A DNA stretch of 64,000 nucleotides from Vitellaria paradoxa (taxonomy: Eukaryota; Streptophyta; Magnoliopsida; Ericales; Sapotaceae): the NCBI GenBank assembly GCA_019916065.1, contig CM034239.1:47567812-47631811 (forward strand), given 5' to 3'. A program made the translations under genes and the position numbers. The stretch's first letter is position 1. Each line of letters opens with the position of its first letter. The notes beneath the pieces were generated by a model. That model was not told the DNA's origin and did no database searches. It saw only the letters and a list, made by a program, of their open reading frames with translations. Of the stretch, positions 1 through 13,358 are shown piece after piece.

Positions 1-1136
1 TCTCTCTCTCTAAGCTTCAGAGTGATGTGGAGATGATATTGGATAGAGATGGGTCAGCCGTGCTCGAGACAATATTGTTTTTCAACACTGGCAATTATGC
101 AACCTGTCAATGCTCCCTTCGCCTCAAAACTTAAGGCCATCCACTTTTCTAGGAATGCCCAGCTCAGCGCAACTCTCTCTCTCTCTCTCTCTCAATCAAA
201 ATGAATCAACAAGCTTCAAAATCGTCGATTTTCACCTAATTTACTCTTTTCCTCTTTTTTCCTCGCTCATACTTTCAGTTTTCTGGTTATCTTCTTAATC
301 ATTTTTTCTTTACTTCTCTCAAATAAAGATATATTCATTTTTTTTTTCTGTTAATAGTAATACACTCGGATCAATACCCACATAACACTTTTTTTTTTTT
401 TGGGAACACCAAGAACTGGCGCTTAGGTCTCATCTCGACCAAAACTCCTGCATCAACGACAAGTGTTGTGTGTGTGTATATATATATATATATATTTATA
501 CGTATATGTATGTATATGCCTATGTTGATGCTGGATTTCTGGTCTGGGTTTTGATTCTTCAATCTTTTTCTAAGAGGCCTTGTTTGGTTTGGTTGCTCGC
601 TTCAATTGTATTCTGTAATACAATTTTTCACATTTTCCCTGAAGGGGGTTCATTCATCTTCTTCATGATTTGTAACATCATCCTGTTATTTGGTTCTTTC
701 TTTCTTGTACATTAATTGTTAATATTTGAAAAGAACTCTGTTTTTGGCCTGTTGTTGACTGTTACAAAGAATTTGCATTCTTCCATCCCCCCCCCTCTCT
801 CTAAAAGTTCTTCTGTTGCAATATTTTTGTATATTCTTTTGAAGAACCGGGTGCTTCTGTGAGGGCACACATCTTTTTGAGAGGAATTGGGGCATGTCAC
901 ATTTGATTGAAGCTTTGGATTCGAATTGTCAGAAAGGGTTCTCATTGTTTGGAGAAGATTGTGGTTTATATTTTGTTCAAAAACTAAGGCAGTTGAATTA
1001 TTAGAAGATTTCAGTAGTGGTTTGATTTATACCATCTAATTGGCATTGGAGATTTTTGCAGTTCTTTTTACAGCTGGCACAAAATTGTGCAAATTCATTG
1101 GAGTTGCCTGTTTGACAGAACAGGTGAAAGCCAAGG
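1..1136 (+). promoter_or_regulatory. Upstream/5' UTR region of the CDK-like kinase gene
   Basis: No protein-coding segment is credible here. The stretch is pyrimidine-rich (CT runs at the left edge and near 175-195, T-runs near 330-345 and 390-402) and has a TG/TA microsatellite near 468-496. CT-rich tracts are common in plant core promoters and 5' leaders. A 5' UTR intron could end at an AG near 1061 or 1072, because long T-rich sequence precedes it, but nothing in the sequence proves it. The first convincing codon is the ATG at 1137. Confidence 0.4.
468..496. repeat. (TG)n(TA)n microsatellite
   Basis: Compound dinucleotide tract upstream of the kinase gene. Confidence 0.8.
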
Positions 1137-4100
1137 ATGGGCTGCATTTGCTCTAAAGGATCCAACACAAGCGATTATGCTTCTGATAATTGGAACGAGC
1201 TGAACAAATCTTCACTACAGGTGGCTCCTTCTTCAAAGAGAGAGGAGATAGTAGTGGGAGTGGCTAATGGTGGTTGTGATCAGTCTGTTCACCCGATATC
1301 CGAGCCAGTGTTGCCAGCCAATATGGGCTCTAGGCGTAGTACTATGGATGAAAAAGAGAAGAAACCGGGTATGTTTGAAAGGCGTAGAAATGGTAGTAGT
1401 CATAAGAGACGAGCTACAACGGATTTGGTAGCTGATGATGGACAACCACAACCAGAAATTTCTCCGATAGTTAGGATGCCACGGGACATTGAAGGAGAAC
1501 AGCTAGGATGGCCGTCCTGGCTAACTTCAGTAGCTGGAGAGGCCATCCAGGGGTGGGTTCCTCGAAGTGCAGATTCATTTGAGAAATTAGACAAAGTCAG
1601 TTCTATTTCTTTTGAATTTATGGCTACTGTCATGAAATTTAGGCCTTATCCAATTTTGTTTTTGTTTTGCTTACATGTGTAAATTTGCAGTTTACTTGCT
1701 TTTCCACATAATTATTTTATTTTTGTACTTAATTATTGATAATTAGGATCATTAGGGGGTTGGAGTTTGTTGTATAGGGTGAGTCTGCATAGTTGGATGC
1801 AAGACAATCTGTTTAAACTTGTGCATTTTTGTTTTTGATGTAACCTTCATAAAGCCTGGAGTTGAGCCCTATTTGTCTTTCAATCTAGCTGGGGGATGGA
1901 AGTTCCTTTTCCATCTTTGATTAACATCACTTTATGAACCAATGTTGAGTTATTTGGACATAAAAGAAATTCATTTTTTAAAAACTTTCCATCCAGCAGG
2001 AGAACTTTTAGCTTCATAATCTTGGTTAGAACATAAAATATAATAAAAAAATCCAAATAATGCATGCAGAAGTCAATAAAATGCTTCTGGAGTGTTGAGC
2101 TGCATGACAATATTGAGGAATGAGAAAATCGTGATAATCATCTAGTTTCTTGAGCTCATATTCATTCACGGTACTAAATTAATTGTGCAGTACCTGAGTC
2201 CGTGAAGATTTTTTAGCACGCATGCATAAAGGCATGAATATGTACATATATGTACACATATGGATCCTGTTGCAAAGACATTCTGGTGTTTCCATTTTAA
2301 CAATTCTGGACTTATAGACTAATCTGTCACTGCATCTCCCCCCCCCCCCTTCAATGCATGGTTAAACATACATTCCTAAGAGATGGATAATCCATGTGGA
2401 TAAAGGTGTCGTTACATTTAAACGGTTTTTATATGGAGAATAGGAATAGAAGTGTTGCATTAGTATATAACTGTTTTTAAATATGAACTGTTTACATTCT
2501 TGCAGTGAATTCATTGTCACTAAATTACCAAGAAATAATAGTTTATCATTTATTTTTTTATCCAAATAGAAATTCTATTGTTGTTTGTAAGCACATAGCA
2601 TGTATATCTTGTAGAAAAGTAGGGGTTGAATTTCTGCAATCAATTTATTTGTTGATTACCCTGGTTTGCCCATGGAAGGCATTTTTATGAACTAATTTAG
2701 GAAGACTAGTTTCAAATATAAAATACTCTCTGTAAATGAAGTACTGCTGATGCCTTTGCCTCCTAACTAGTGGGGGTTGGCAGTAGGATGGTGGATAGCT
2801 TGATTTGTTTCTATTCTTAGAATGCAGCTAACTTTGTCAAATTATAGAAAAAGGCAATTCACATAGCATGCTAGGGAATACAAGTTGTACTATTGATCAA
2901 TAGTATAAAGCATTAATTAAAACTATAAGTTTCAGTGGATATGAGAATTAAGCAAATTGCTTAATTTTGATTTGGCACGTCCTTGATGTTGGACACTCAT
3001 GAAGGAAATTCCTGGAATACAAATTGAAGAAGGGAGGCAATTTGTTCTGGAACTTTAGCAGTGTTGAAACTTTTGCAAGAATTTAGGAGAATGAATTAAC
3101 ATTTACAACAAGTATTCATGAAGTTAACTAATAAAGGGTATTTGAGTGCACCAATGAGCTCAATCTCTGTACGAATTTTTAAAGAAGAAGAAAACTATAA
3201 TGGTAATCATGTTACCTTTTGAAGCCAAAAAACCTTGTCTATGAATTTGGTTCTAACAACTTCTGAAATCAGAAATATGTACTAGTGGATGTTTGGATAG
3301 GCTAAGGTTTTTTAATGGATTGTTGTTGATTTTCCAAATGATTGCTTTGTGCAGATCGGACAAGGAACTTATAGCAGTGTATATAAGGCACTTGACTTAA
3401 AAACATACAAAACTGTTGCAATGAAAAAAGTTCGGTTTGTAAATATGGATCCAGAAAGTGTTCGTTTTATGGCTCGGGAAATCCGTATTTTGCGTAAACT
3501 AGACCATCCAAATGTAATCAAGCTTGAGAGTATAGTCACTTCGAGGATGTCAGGCAGCTTGTACCTCGTATTTGAATACATGGATCATGATCTTGCCGGG
3601 CTTGCAGCATCCCCTAAGATCAAGTTTACCGAACCACAGGTATTTCCTCCCGTCTTTTCGATTATGACTTGTTTATCCCTAAGACCATGAGGCCTTAATG
3701 GAACAGTAATCTTAAGTTCCAATGGGAATTGCATGAATTCCTAAAATTTTAAACTTCCAATGTAAAAACATAATGATGGACACTAAGCTCTCTCTATCTC
3801 TGCACACCTAAAAGAGCACTTGAGCGTATGAGAACTTCCTTAGGAAATGTAATCTAGCAGTTCGAAATGGTAAACGGTGAACAATAAAAAGTCGTACCTG
3901 ATAAATCTCATGGATAATATTTGTTTAGGATATTACATTTGTGGACAATAATGTTACCTGATTCTTATGTGATGAGTTATGAATCCACGCATTTAAGGCA
4001 ATGCCACAATAATGTGAAATTTAGGTTGATCTGCACAGCTTAGTGTGTTGTCTCATAGCTGGTAAAAGATAGATCTAATGCTTGCATTTTCTTTCATATC

Positions 4101-7100
4101 ACGTATTTGAGTAGAGTGAGTTACCTTTATTCGTTGTGTACTCTTATATTGGGGTATCTGTGCTGGGCTTGCAGATTAAATGCTATATGCGACAACTACT
4201 TTGTGGACTTGAACACTGCCATAGTCATGGGGTTTTGCACCGAGACATTAAGGGTTCAAATCTGCTAATTGACAATAATGGAGTTCTCAAGATTGCAGAT
4301 TTTGGTCTAGCAAACTTTTTCCAGCCTGATCAAAAGCAGGCATTAACTAGTCGTGTTGTAACTCTATGGTATAGGGCTCCTGAGCTTTTGTTTGGTAGAA
4401 CAGATTATGGAGTTGGAATTGATCTCTGGAGTGTTGGTTGCATCCTTGCAGAATTGTTTGCTGGAAAGCCAATTATGCCTGGAAGAACAGAGGTACTTCC
4501 CTTGAGTTGTTTGATTCTGTTACTTGTTCCTTGTGCTTTTTTGACAGTAACATTCTTTTAATCAATCATCTGTGTTTGGAAACTTCTTGGGACTTGCAAG
4601 ATGAAATTTAGAATTGAATAAATCATATGAAAACAACATAGATTCATACCCATTAATCCTTTTTCCTTCTAAGAAATTTGGAATTTAAGACCCACAATTT
4701 CTCATTTGTTTATAAATATTTTTTTTTTTTTCCAAAATAGATATAAGTAAGAGAAAACTATATTTTGTAATACAAAAATGAATAAATTGTTATTTTTCAT
4801 GGATGCATATAATAATATATATTTATTGTTTGATGTGTCCTTGCTGTGTTGTTGCATGTCTTGATGTTTTTTAAAATTCTTATGTCTATGTGTTTCATGT
4901 CTTGATATTTCTTAAAAAATTTTTCCACCTTAAATTTAATACTGATCTTTCACTAAATGTTGCAATGTCCAAAAAATTGGTTTTTAATTGGTTAGCTTCA
5001 ATAGGTTTGACAAACAATATTTTATTTGTATATTACTAACTTTATTGCAATGTGGGGGATCGAGGGTTTGAACCCTAGTATCAGTATCTCTGCTTGTGGA
5101 GGTAAGGTTGCCTATATTTGATCCTTTCTAGATCCGGCAATGTGAAAATCTTGTGCACTGGGTTGTCTTTTTTAAATTACTAACTCTGTGAGGCTATAAC
5201 AAATCTATCCTCAACAATGATCGTTTAGGTTGTCCTCTAAGATCATTTGGTTGTGTTTGAATGTTAGTGAAGCAATACATTAGTTAATTCACTATTGTTT
5301 GACATTTACTATGATATATTTGTAGTTGTTTATATATCTTCAGTATTGAATACTGTGATTGCTAAGTGAGATCATCCAAAACCATTCCCAGGTTGAGCAA
5401 ATGCATAAAATTTTCAAGCTTTGCGGTTCACCTTCTAAGGAGTATGGGAAGAAATCAAAACTGTCGCATGCTAGTTTCAAACCACATTACAGGCGCTGTA
5501 TTGCTGATACATTCAAGGACTTCCCCTTGTCAGCTTTGGCTCTTATTGATGTCCTCCTTGCAATAGAACCAGAGCAGCGGGGTACTGCTGCTTCTGCACT
5601 AAACAGTGAGGTAATTTTGAGACTGTTTTCCCGGAGGCATTGAAATTTTAGGTGGCATTTGGTTTACTTTTCTCTTTTATGTTTTCTGTTTTCATTTTAT
5701 GTTTTAAAAATCTCAAAATAAAGAAAAAGAAAATGCTCTATTTTCATTATTTTGAAAATTTCCTTATCTTGGATTAAAAACATTCAAAACGACTTTTTGT
5801 CATTTTTCATTTTATGTGCATGCCCATTTTCTATTTTTTAAAACAAATTTTGAAAACGCAAGTGACTAAATGCACTTTGAATTTTTTTCTTATTTTCAAA
5901 AGCATAAAATAGAAAATGTGTTCAAAACAGAAAATAAAAAACAAAAAATTGAAAAATAAACCAAATGAGCTTTTTGTATTAAGCGTTAACACGCTACAAA
6001 ATAAATAATTTAGAAAACTAAACATTTTCAACTAAGATGGGCAAATAAATGGTTTGAAGTTTATGAGTTGATGCCTGAGGAATTCTATTTCTTGGATTTC
6101 CATGATAGCTGCTTATTCCTGGAGTTCAGACCATGATAATTAACAAAGAAAAAAGAATCTAGTTGCTAGCCATGGAAGCAAGAGAGTTTCTGGACTAAAA
6201 GAAGGGGGAGAGGAGAGGGGGGAGAGAGAGAGAGAGAAATTTCAACAACAAACTACTTAACATAAACTTATTAGTATTTGTGGCATCCTCAAATCTTAAT
6301 ATTAGGGCCTCCAAGAGAAAAAGAAAAGCAAGAAGGGAAAAACTGGTCATATTTTTCATTTTAACAGTGTCCTTCCTATTGTGATACAAATTAATACTGG
6401 ACACCCACTATTAGGGGCTTGTCGCTATTTATAATAATGGAATGTACAAAATAGAAAAGGAATAAATGGAAACCCTAAGTACGTATAGAAGGGCACAAGT
6501 GTTCTGATTCTAATCTATATTTACTTATGGCAGCTAAGTTTGTGCCTTAGCGGTAGCAGCAAGTAAACTTCACACATGTGGCTTCTTTCATACTAAACTT
6601 CACACACGTGGCTTCGAGATTTGTGCTCATTTACCGTGTCGTGGTACGAATATTTGGAAATACAAGAGATCCACAACTAGAGGCCTATGCCTCTATTTGT
6701 AATAATAGAACTATACAAAATAGGAAATAAATAAATGAAAACCCTAAATACGTATACAATAACACAGTTGCCCTAATTTTAATTCTATATTTACTTCTAA
6801 GGTGCTCCAAATAGCAGGAAAAAAAAAACAGAGAGAGAGAGAGAGAGAGATTAGGCTATTTGTAATGATTCATTCTTGACACTTCAGAACCATAGACAAC
6901 TAGGCTTTTTCTTATCTTAGCTTTATTCTATTAGTAATGATTTGGAAAGTACATTTCTGACACTATAGTTCCTTAGACAACTAGGATTCTTCTTTTCTCA
7001 ACTTAATTAAGTGAATAAATTGATCATGGTGCTTAAAGTCCATAATGGACATGCTATGGCTACTTATGTTGAACCTTTGAATTGTGCACTTCTTGTAACT

Positions 7101-10100
7101 TGTAAGGATGGCTAACCCTCATTATTGTTCACCGCTAAATAATGATTGAATCATTTATTAATGTCATAGGGAAAGAAATTAATTTCTTGACTATTTACAA
7201 TATTTTGATGTCAAAATCATTTCTTTTTTTTTTTTCCTTTGTATGATTTCTATTAATCAATTGGACTTTTGTTCACTATTTCCAGCCCTTTTGTGCTTAC
7301 TGTTGGTCTTGAATTTGAAATTCTATGAGAATTACACAGTTCTTGAACCCTAAGGTTGCTGCACTAATTATTGATTGTGATGCACGTTTGATAACACATT
7401 CTTCCTGATATATTATATACTTGGATCCTAAAATATCACAATGAATATTGATAACAAGTCCCACTTGGCATATTATATACTCACGTCCATTAATTATTAT
7501 ACTGCAAATCTTTAATTAGATAATCTTAATTTCTTTTTTCAGTTCTTCACGACAAAGCCCTTTCCTTGCGATCCATCTAGTTTACCAAAATACCTTCCAT
7601 GCAAGGAGTTTGATGTGAAGCTTCGAGAGGAGGAAGCAAGAAGGTAAGCTATACCATGCATTAACCAAAATTTTAGTATGCAATATGGCTCTTTAAGTCA
7701 CCCTAACTCAAATTCTAAATATTGTTGAACAGTCTTGGCGCAACAGTAAAGTTGCTCCTTTGCGACCTATAAATTGTGAGTTCAATACTTAAAAATTGTC
7801 TCTCTAGTTATTCATGTGTAAAATTGCGTATATTGCCCCTCCTCAACCCAACATAGGCAAGAATCTCATGCACTAAACTACCCTTTTTAGATATGCCCTT
7901 ACATTCCCTCTTGAGAAAAGCCAAGCTTTCTAAATCTATAAAAACTTATTGCAGACCTGGCATGATAACACTAATGCATTCTAAAAACTGGGTGCTTAGC
8001 ATGGCATTCGTAGGCTTAGGACACTACAAGCTCCAATAAGAAAAGGCATTCCCAATTGATATTGCCTAATAAGATGCTAAAAAGCACTGTTTACATGTGC
8101 CAAATGCCAATACCTACTTTAATTTTGGTCTCTTTTGAGGAATTTTTCTGGCATTTATTTTGTTACATTACCTTAATTAACAGTCATCGTGATACCATGA
8201 TTTCTAAACTGGGATGACAAGGGGGAGTGGGGATATATTCATTTTCTTCGAGAGATAGACCCACTCCGCCAAGTATTCTCCTTCCCAGGCCTACCCTGCC
8301 CTGTGATGGGTACCTCCTTGGGGGGGGGACCCTATTAAGATTAATAATACTTTATTATTTTGTTTTTAAAAGTGAGACAATAAATAAAATACATACAAAC
8401 TAGTTATTAACCAAAAAAATTATATATATAAAAAAAAAAAGTTAAAATATCAATATAGGAATCAACAAAATAATGAAAACTAACATTTCAAATCAAACAT
8501 TTCAATTTCTCAAGATATAAAGGGGAATTAGTAAGGATATTTTTGTAATTTTAAAACTAATCAGGGCACCCCAAACCCTATTGGTTTTTAATTTTTGCCC
8601 TCCATCCTCATTCCATTAAGGTTTGTTTGGATCGGATTGGATTTCCCATTTTACTTGCCTCATTGCCCATTTTACCTGCCTCATTGCCATCCCTAGGTCT
8701 ATGCATCATAAACATCCAAAAAATGAAAGAACATGAGATTGTAAACTCAATGAATTGATATATGATGAAGATATGTTTATCCTTTCAAAATGAGTTATCA
8801 TAATTATGGTCTTGGCTGCACTTATGTAGAAAATTAGTTACTTGTGCAATCCTGAGTTCAAGATGGCCACCCCATACACCAAGAATGTAATTGAGTGGAA
8901 CATTTCCGATATTATTCCTATATTAATTGATTTGAGGGCTTCTTTGCCATTTCTTGAAACAACTCATCATCCGTGATGATTGATAGATGTAATATTCATC
9001 TCCACATGTTTAGAAAAAAGTTAATACTATGAATGGATACGTAATAAAGCCTTGACTTTTCTTCTTGTTTGTGTGAATCTATTTTGCCATTCCAATCTAT
9101 TTAGGGCGTCACAACCATAGTTTTGGTGAGAGTATACCTTTTGTTTTAGCACTACCTCAGTCCTAAATTTTCCTTTTTATATTTCTCATGTTCTGAAGAG
9201 TTTCAATTTGGTTAACTCTTATTGCTGGTGTTTGAATTGCTTTAATCATGTGAGATAGTTTGGTATACATTACTCGGCCCCTTTCCTAATCGTATTGAGC
9301 TTTTGAAGGCAATTGGTGACTTAACATGGTATTTGAACTCTAGTCTTAGGATGTCTTTAGTTCAAGTTTCATTATTAGTGTTTATTCCCTGTTTATTATT
9401 TTGCACTATAGTCAATTGGTGTTGGTGTGTTTTGTTTAATTTGATATGTTCGTCTCTGCTCCACATGTGAGTCAGGATTGCACGTGAGGAGAATGTTGAC
9501 TTAGCTTGATATACACAACATATGGGTCTAAGAAAGGCAAATGGTTTGGGGTGTTTGGCAACCTAGACAGCTAATTTTGTTTAGAGACATTAATTTGGGT
9601 AAAGCTTCTAAGAAACTAGAAATCCTTAAAGTAGGCTTAGAACTTGTATAATTTACTTGCTCGTTTACCTACACAATGGTGCCATGTTATTTTCTTGTGG
9701 TCTTAATGTATGTTCAATATTTTTTCCCTTAGGACAAAAGCTAAATCTGTGAAAAGACATGGACCTGGATCTGTAAAAACAGGTGCAAGAGAATGCAAGG
9801 GAGTGCCTTCACCAGAATTTGATGCTCGTGGTCCAATCTCTTTACAGGTATTTTCTTTTTTTTTTTTTTATTTGATAAGTTTATTTGTTTCTTTGCTGTT
9901 TCATATTTTCGTCATCGACTTTATGGCTAACATAGGGATTACATGGTCAGACAAATCTCAAGAGTACCAGTGTAAAATACAACCCCCAAGAAGATGCTGG
10001 GTCGGGCTTCCCAATTGACGCACCCAGGGGACATAGAAATAATGGTTTCTCTCAGTCTATCTCAATGGTTCACCCTCGTGCAGTAGGATCTTCGAGGTCC

Positions 10101-11204
10101 AAAAAGGTGAGGGAGTACGAGGGCCGTATTGAGCCAGGGACGACAATTGACTACTCTGGACGTGAATTGGATCCAAGTACACAGACATCTCCAAAGCCTC
10201 CTCAAGTAGCAACAGGCTTGTCTAATGCCTATTATAAGAAGGACGACAGGATGTTCGGGAAGGATTCTACCGTATGTTTCTGTCTCAAAGTTGGCTATTA
10301 TTTTAGTCTCCTTTTTCAAAATAGACGCATGATTCTGAATCTTGTGTCTAAATGGCTTGAATTTCTTCTCTTTTTAAAACATCTTACATCTCTATTTCGG
10401 TACTTTTTATGCATTCTTTGTGGTAATCAAGGAAATATATTAGAATTTGTGCTTTCCCTTTTCTTGCATCTTCATATGCTGACCCTGTATAATTCATAAT
10501 TGGGCATTTAACTCACTGTATTGGACGCGTATAAACATTCTTAATACCTTGCATTAGTGGGGGTTCACACCAACTAGTGGCATTTTTGTCAAAAAAAAAA
10601 ATCAACTTTCTGTTTCTCATTTTCTTCTGTTACTTTCACATTTTAACTTAAAATTCGGAATTGTACCATTGTCTCCTTGTCTTCTCTTAAGAAACAAGCA
10701 AGAAGTGTACAAATAACAGAATTGCAAAACATTTCTACTCTCTGCTGCCTCCCTTTTTTTTTCTCATTTTGTTCAAGCTATGCTTGCTCTCATCTTAATG
10801 AGAAAAAGGTAGCCCTTTTGAGACACCTAGATGATGATCTTAAGTAACTCGGTGACTCTGCTAGATAACAGAGACCCAGTTATTGATTTTGATATTATTT
10901 CATACTTTTATATCACGGCTTTCTTTCTTTTCTTTATGCAATCTGGGTTTCGCAATATTTGACTCGGAGCATTTTTCTTCTGATTCAGGGGTACTACGTA
11001 GCAAACAGAAGCAGGATCCATTGCTCTGGACCATTGATGCCTCCTGGTAGGAACATGGACGACATGCTCAGGGAGCACGAAAGACAAATTCGAGAGGCAG
11101 TCCGCAAAGCACGTGTCAATAAGGATAGCAGCAAGAACTGCTACGACCATGGACGACAGTACAACATGCCCTTGTATCAAAATGGACACAGTCAGTATCC
11201 CTAG
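1137..11204 (+). CDS. CDC2-related serine/threonine protein kinase (At1g54610/IBS1-like), 8 coding exons
   Basis: Exons 1137-1595, 3355-3639, 4175-4492, 5392-5610, 7543-7643, 9733-9847, 9951-10271 and 10989-11204 splice at GT/AG sites with consistent phase into 677 codons. The N-terminus MGCICSK is a classic N-myristoylation/palmitoylation signal, so plasma-membrane tethering is inferred. The kinase domain covers about residues 148-429: glycine loop [10 protein letters not shown] (154-163), VAMK lysine 177, alpha-C glutamate 195 in the FMAREI stretch that replaces PSTAIRE, catalytic HRDIKGSN (Asp272), DFG (290-292) and the APE-equivalent APEL (316-319). All catalytic residues are present. The roughly 250-residue C-terminal tail is basic and serine/proline-rich, as in this plant CDK-like subfamily, whose members run near 700 residues. 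The segment between SKLSH and RRC in exon 4 is a few residues shorter than family members I know. Substrates are unknown. Introns 3-5 are full of repeats. Confidence 0.9.
5050..5173 (+). mobile_element. tRNA-derived SINE fragment (Au-SINE-like) in kinase intron 3
   Basis: It contains a box-B-like stretch (gagggtttgaaccctag), then sequence typical of angiosperm Au-type SINEs, ending with cttgtgcactgggttgtc plus a T-run. The 5' box A part is missing, so it is a truncated copy. It lies in the sense orientation of the host gene. Confidence 0.6.
5651..5970. mobile_element. MITE-like element, family A, copy 1 (kinase intron 4)
   Basis: The ends are imperfect inverted repeats: ggtggcatttggtttac on the left and the complement of taaaccaaatgagc on the right. 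The interior is AT-rich with no coding potential. A second copy in the opposite orientation lies at about 30748-31076, between the two polyamine transporter genes. The ends suggest a PIF/Harbinger- or hAT-type non-autonomous element; the target duplication is unclear. Confidence 0.6.
6413..6801. repeat. Diverged direct repeat of about 115 bp in kinase intron 4
   Basis: Copy 1 (6413-6530) and copy 2 (6683-6801) share the order ctatttataataat, acaaaatag, aaaccctaa, tacgtata, ctatatttactt. A smaller repeat (cttcacacatgtggcttc / cttcacacacgtggcttc) lies between them. The shared wording resembles LTR ends of plant copia elements, but no internal domain remains. AG microsatellites flank both copies (6216-6236 and 6830-6850). 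Confidence 0.55.
7730..7890 (+). mobile_element. tRNA-derived SINE (Au-SINE-like) in kinase intron 5
   Basis: It opens with a tRNA-like box A (cttggcgcaacagtaaag), a degenerate box B near gtgagttcaatac, and a 3' part with gcccctcctcaac and ctcatgcactaaactaccc followed by Ts. This is the arrangement of the Au SINE family widespread in angiosperms. It is full-length by layout but diverged, so an old copy. It has the same orientation as the copy at 5050-5173. Confidence 0.65.
8209..8696. mobile_element. hAT-like non-autonomous element in kinase intron 5
   Basis: The left end ctgggatgacaaggggga and the complement of the right end ttgccatccctag form imperfect terminal inverted repeats. Purine-rich GGGG blocks near the left end are typical of a common plant hAT-type MITE. 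I could not find a clean 8-bp target duplication, so the boundaries are approximate. Confidence 0.4.
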
Positions 11205-13358
11205 AGCTAATGTTGAGCTGCCCTTTTTAGGAGGAGGGCCTCATTGGATTTGACCTTCTTCATCACTATGGAGAGGGAACTCACGCTTTTGCCTAGGAGC
11301 AGGAAGCAGTTGATTTTGGTTCACTCCAAAAATGAGTTGTTTTTGGCACCTGCAATGGCTCTGTCTGTGATTTTCATCACCGGAAGCGTTTCTTTGGGGG
11401 GTGGGGGGAGCGGGGGGTTTGTCATTCCTACTTATTGATCATGCACATACGATGTAAATATATTCTTGGCCCATTAATCAGTTTTTTATTTTCTCTCTCC
11501 GTATTTACTGATGGATGCATGGCATGCTGGACGAACAAACCTCTCTGGGAAAGGAAAATGCTATTCCACTTGTAAAACATTCCAGGAAATGCAATTGGAA
11601 TGTTGCGGGTGTTGTAATTAAAGTATATTAATTTTTATAGGTTTATTATTTTCAAATGGTATACTCACAAATGTTTCTCTTTACTATCTTCATCCCCAAT
11701 TAGATATGCATTTCTCATCCCCATCCTCGCTCTCCGCCAAGAACAAAATACATTAATATTATATATTATACAAAAAAAATATTAGTTTATTTACATATTA
11801 GTATGTAAACGAGTACGAAATATGATGAGAGCCATCAGTGTTTCCATCCTCTCTAAAATTTTTTTACTCATACTATTTTTTGTGGATAATATCTTTATAT
11901 TTTATTTGAATGGAATAAATAATACATATATCCAACGGATACAAGTAATATCGAATTCTTTATTTTACTTGTTCCATTATTATCTCTAAACCTCCCTTTC
12001 CCCTTTCTTTCCACACTTCCACTAAACTAAGCATCAGATGTCATTTATCTCTTCTTTTTATTTTTAAAAGATTTATGTTTTAGATCAATTGAATTTATTT
12101 TGATTAATTCTTTAAATTGTCTAAAGTTGTATTTGGATTTACTTGTTGTAAATAAGTGAATTTTGTTATTGATTATTTGACGATCCACGTATCAAATTTA
12201 GATGTTGAAAAAATTCAATTTTAAATTCAATAATGATGTTGAACATAGTATTGTATGAACTTAAAATATTGTCACATATATAATATTAGAATCTCTTTCA
12301 CTAAAAAAAGTTTTAACAAGACAAGAATCCTTATGAAAATTCGATCATCTTTCCATAATTAATTTTTTCACGCAGTTAAGATGATGTAAGTCGTAAGTTT
12401 ATTATTAAAAAAATAAATAAATAAACCGTTGAACTTACAAAGTGTCATATAATTACAAGAATATTATTTCTATATCAAAAAGAGATTTTTCTACATCAAT
12501 TCTCCAAGTAGCTCTCAATCGGTAATTATTAAATATTCTTACAAAAGAAAAGTAAATCTCTAATCGAAAGAAAATTTTCCCTTAATTATTAATGTTGGTT
12601 TTGTATAATCTCTCAAAAAAGAAATAAATAATGAATCAAAAAATTTGATTTCCGAACATCTCCCTCTCATTTTAGATCATAAAACTAACCAAGATATTGT
12701 CAACTCACGCAGTTTGATTCAGTTATAAACTCGTCCCAACTCAACTTAAAACATAAATAAAATAAACATGAACCCATTATACTATTGAATCTTACTAAAA
12801 TTCAAATCAATAAACTAATATTCGATAAATATAATATAAAATATCAAACTCTCTACAAATACAACTCAAGAATGATATTTGACAAAAAAAAAAATTACTT
12901 AAATTTGACTTGAAAAAAAAAAAAAAAACTAATCTAACATTTTAATCTTGTTAAGTTTAACGAGTCTAATTCAAACACACAACTATTCTAACTCGATTTG
13001 TTTCATTTACACTCTCTGTTCTCATTAAAAAGAGAAATAAAACAGGGCATACAGAAACATCCCAAAAAAAAAAAGAAATCCGTGACCAGAACCTAAACAT
13101 GCAAAATAGCTTGGAACTAAGTAGCCTTTCCTGAAATAGATTAATAAGAATATAACTAGGTTCGGATAAGAACCATAACTACCAAGTTTCTATGAAAGTA
13201 AACAAGAGCTATCCACTTCAAAAACTCTGCTAACATTTTTATGTACATTTTGAATTCACATATATAGCTTTTGACCACACCTTACACTTCTCCCATCAAT
13301 TACCTGCAGCTGGTCAGATTCTTAGAAACTTTGCAACTGGCAAATGGCTTAGAAACAG
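11205..13358. other. Intergenic: 3' flanks of the kinase and UPF0301 genes
   Basis: The kinase 3' UTR probably extends some 250-450 bp past the stop; a GC-rich G-run sits near 11395-11416. The rest is AT-rich with many short A/T runs and no supportable ORF. The last 150 bp or so should be the 3' UTR of the minus-strand UPF0301 gene. Confidence 0.6.

Noticed and set aside
10062..10319. Antisense ORF over kinase exon 7
   Set aside because: It overlaps a well-supported exon and has no recognisable sequence.
11390..11420. G-run as a possible terminator or quadruplex element downstream of the kinase
   Set aside because: Short and isolated; nothing beyond base composition supports a role.
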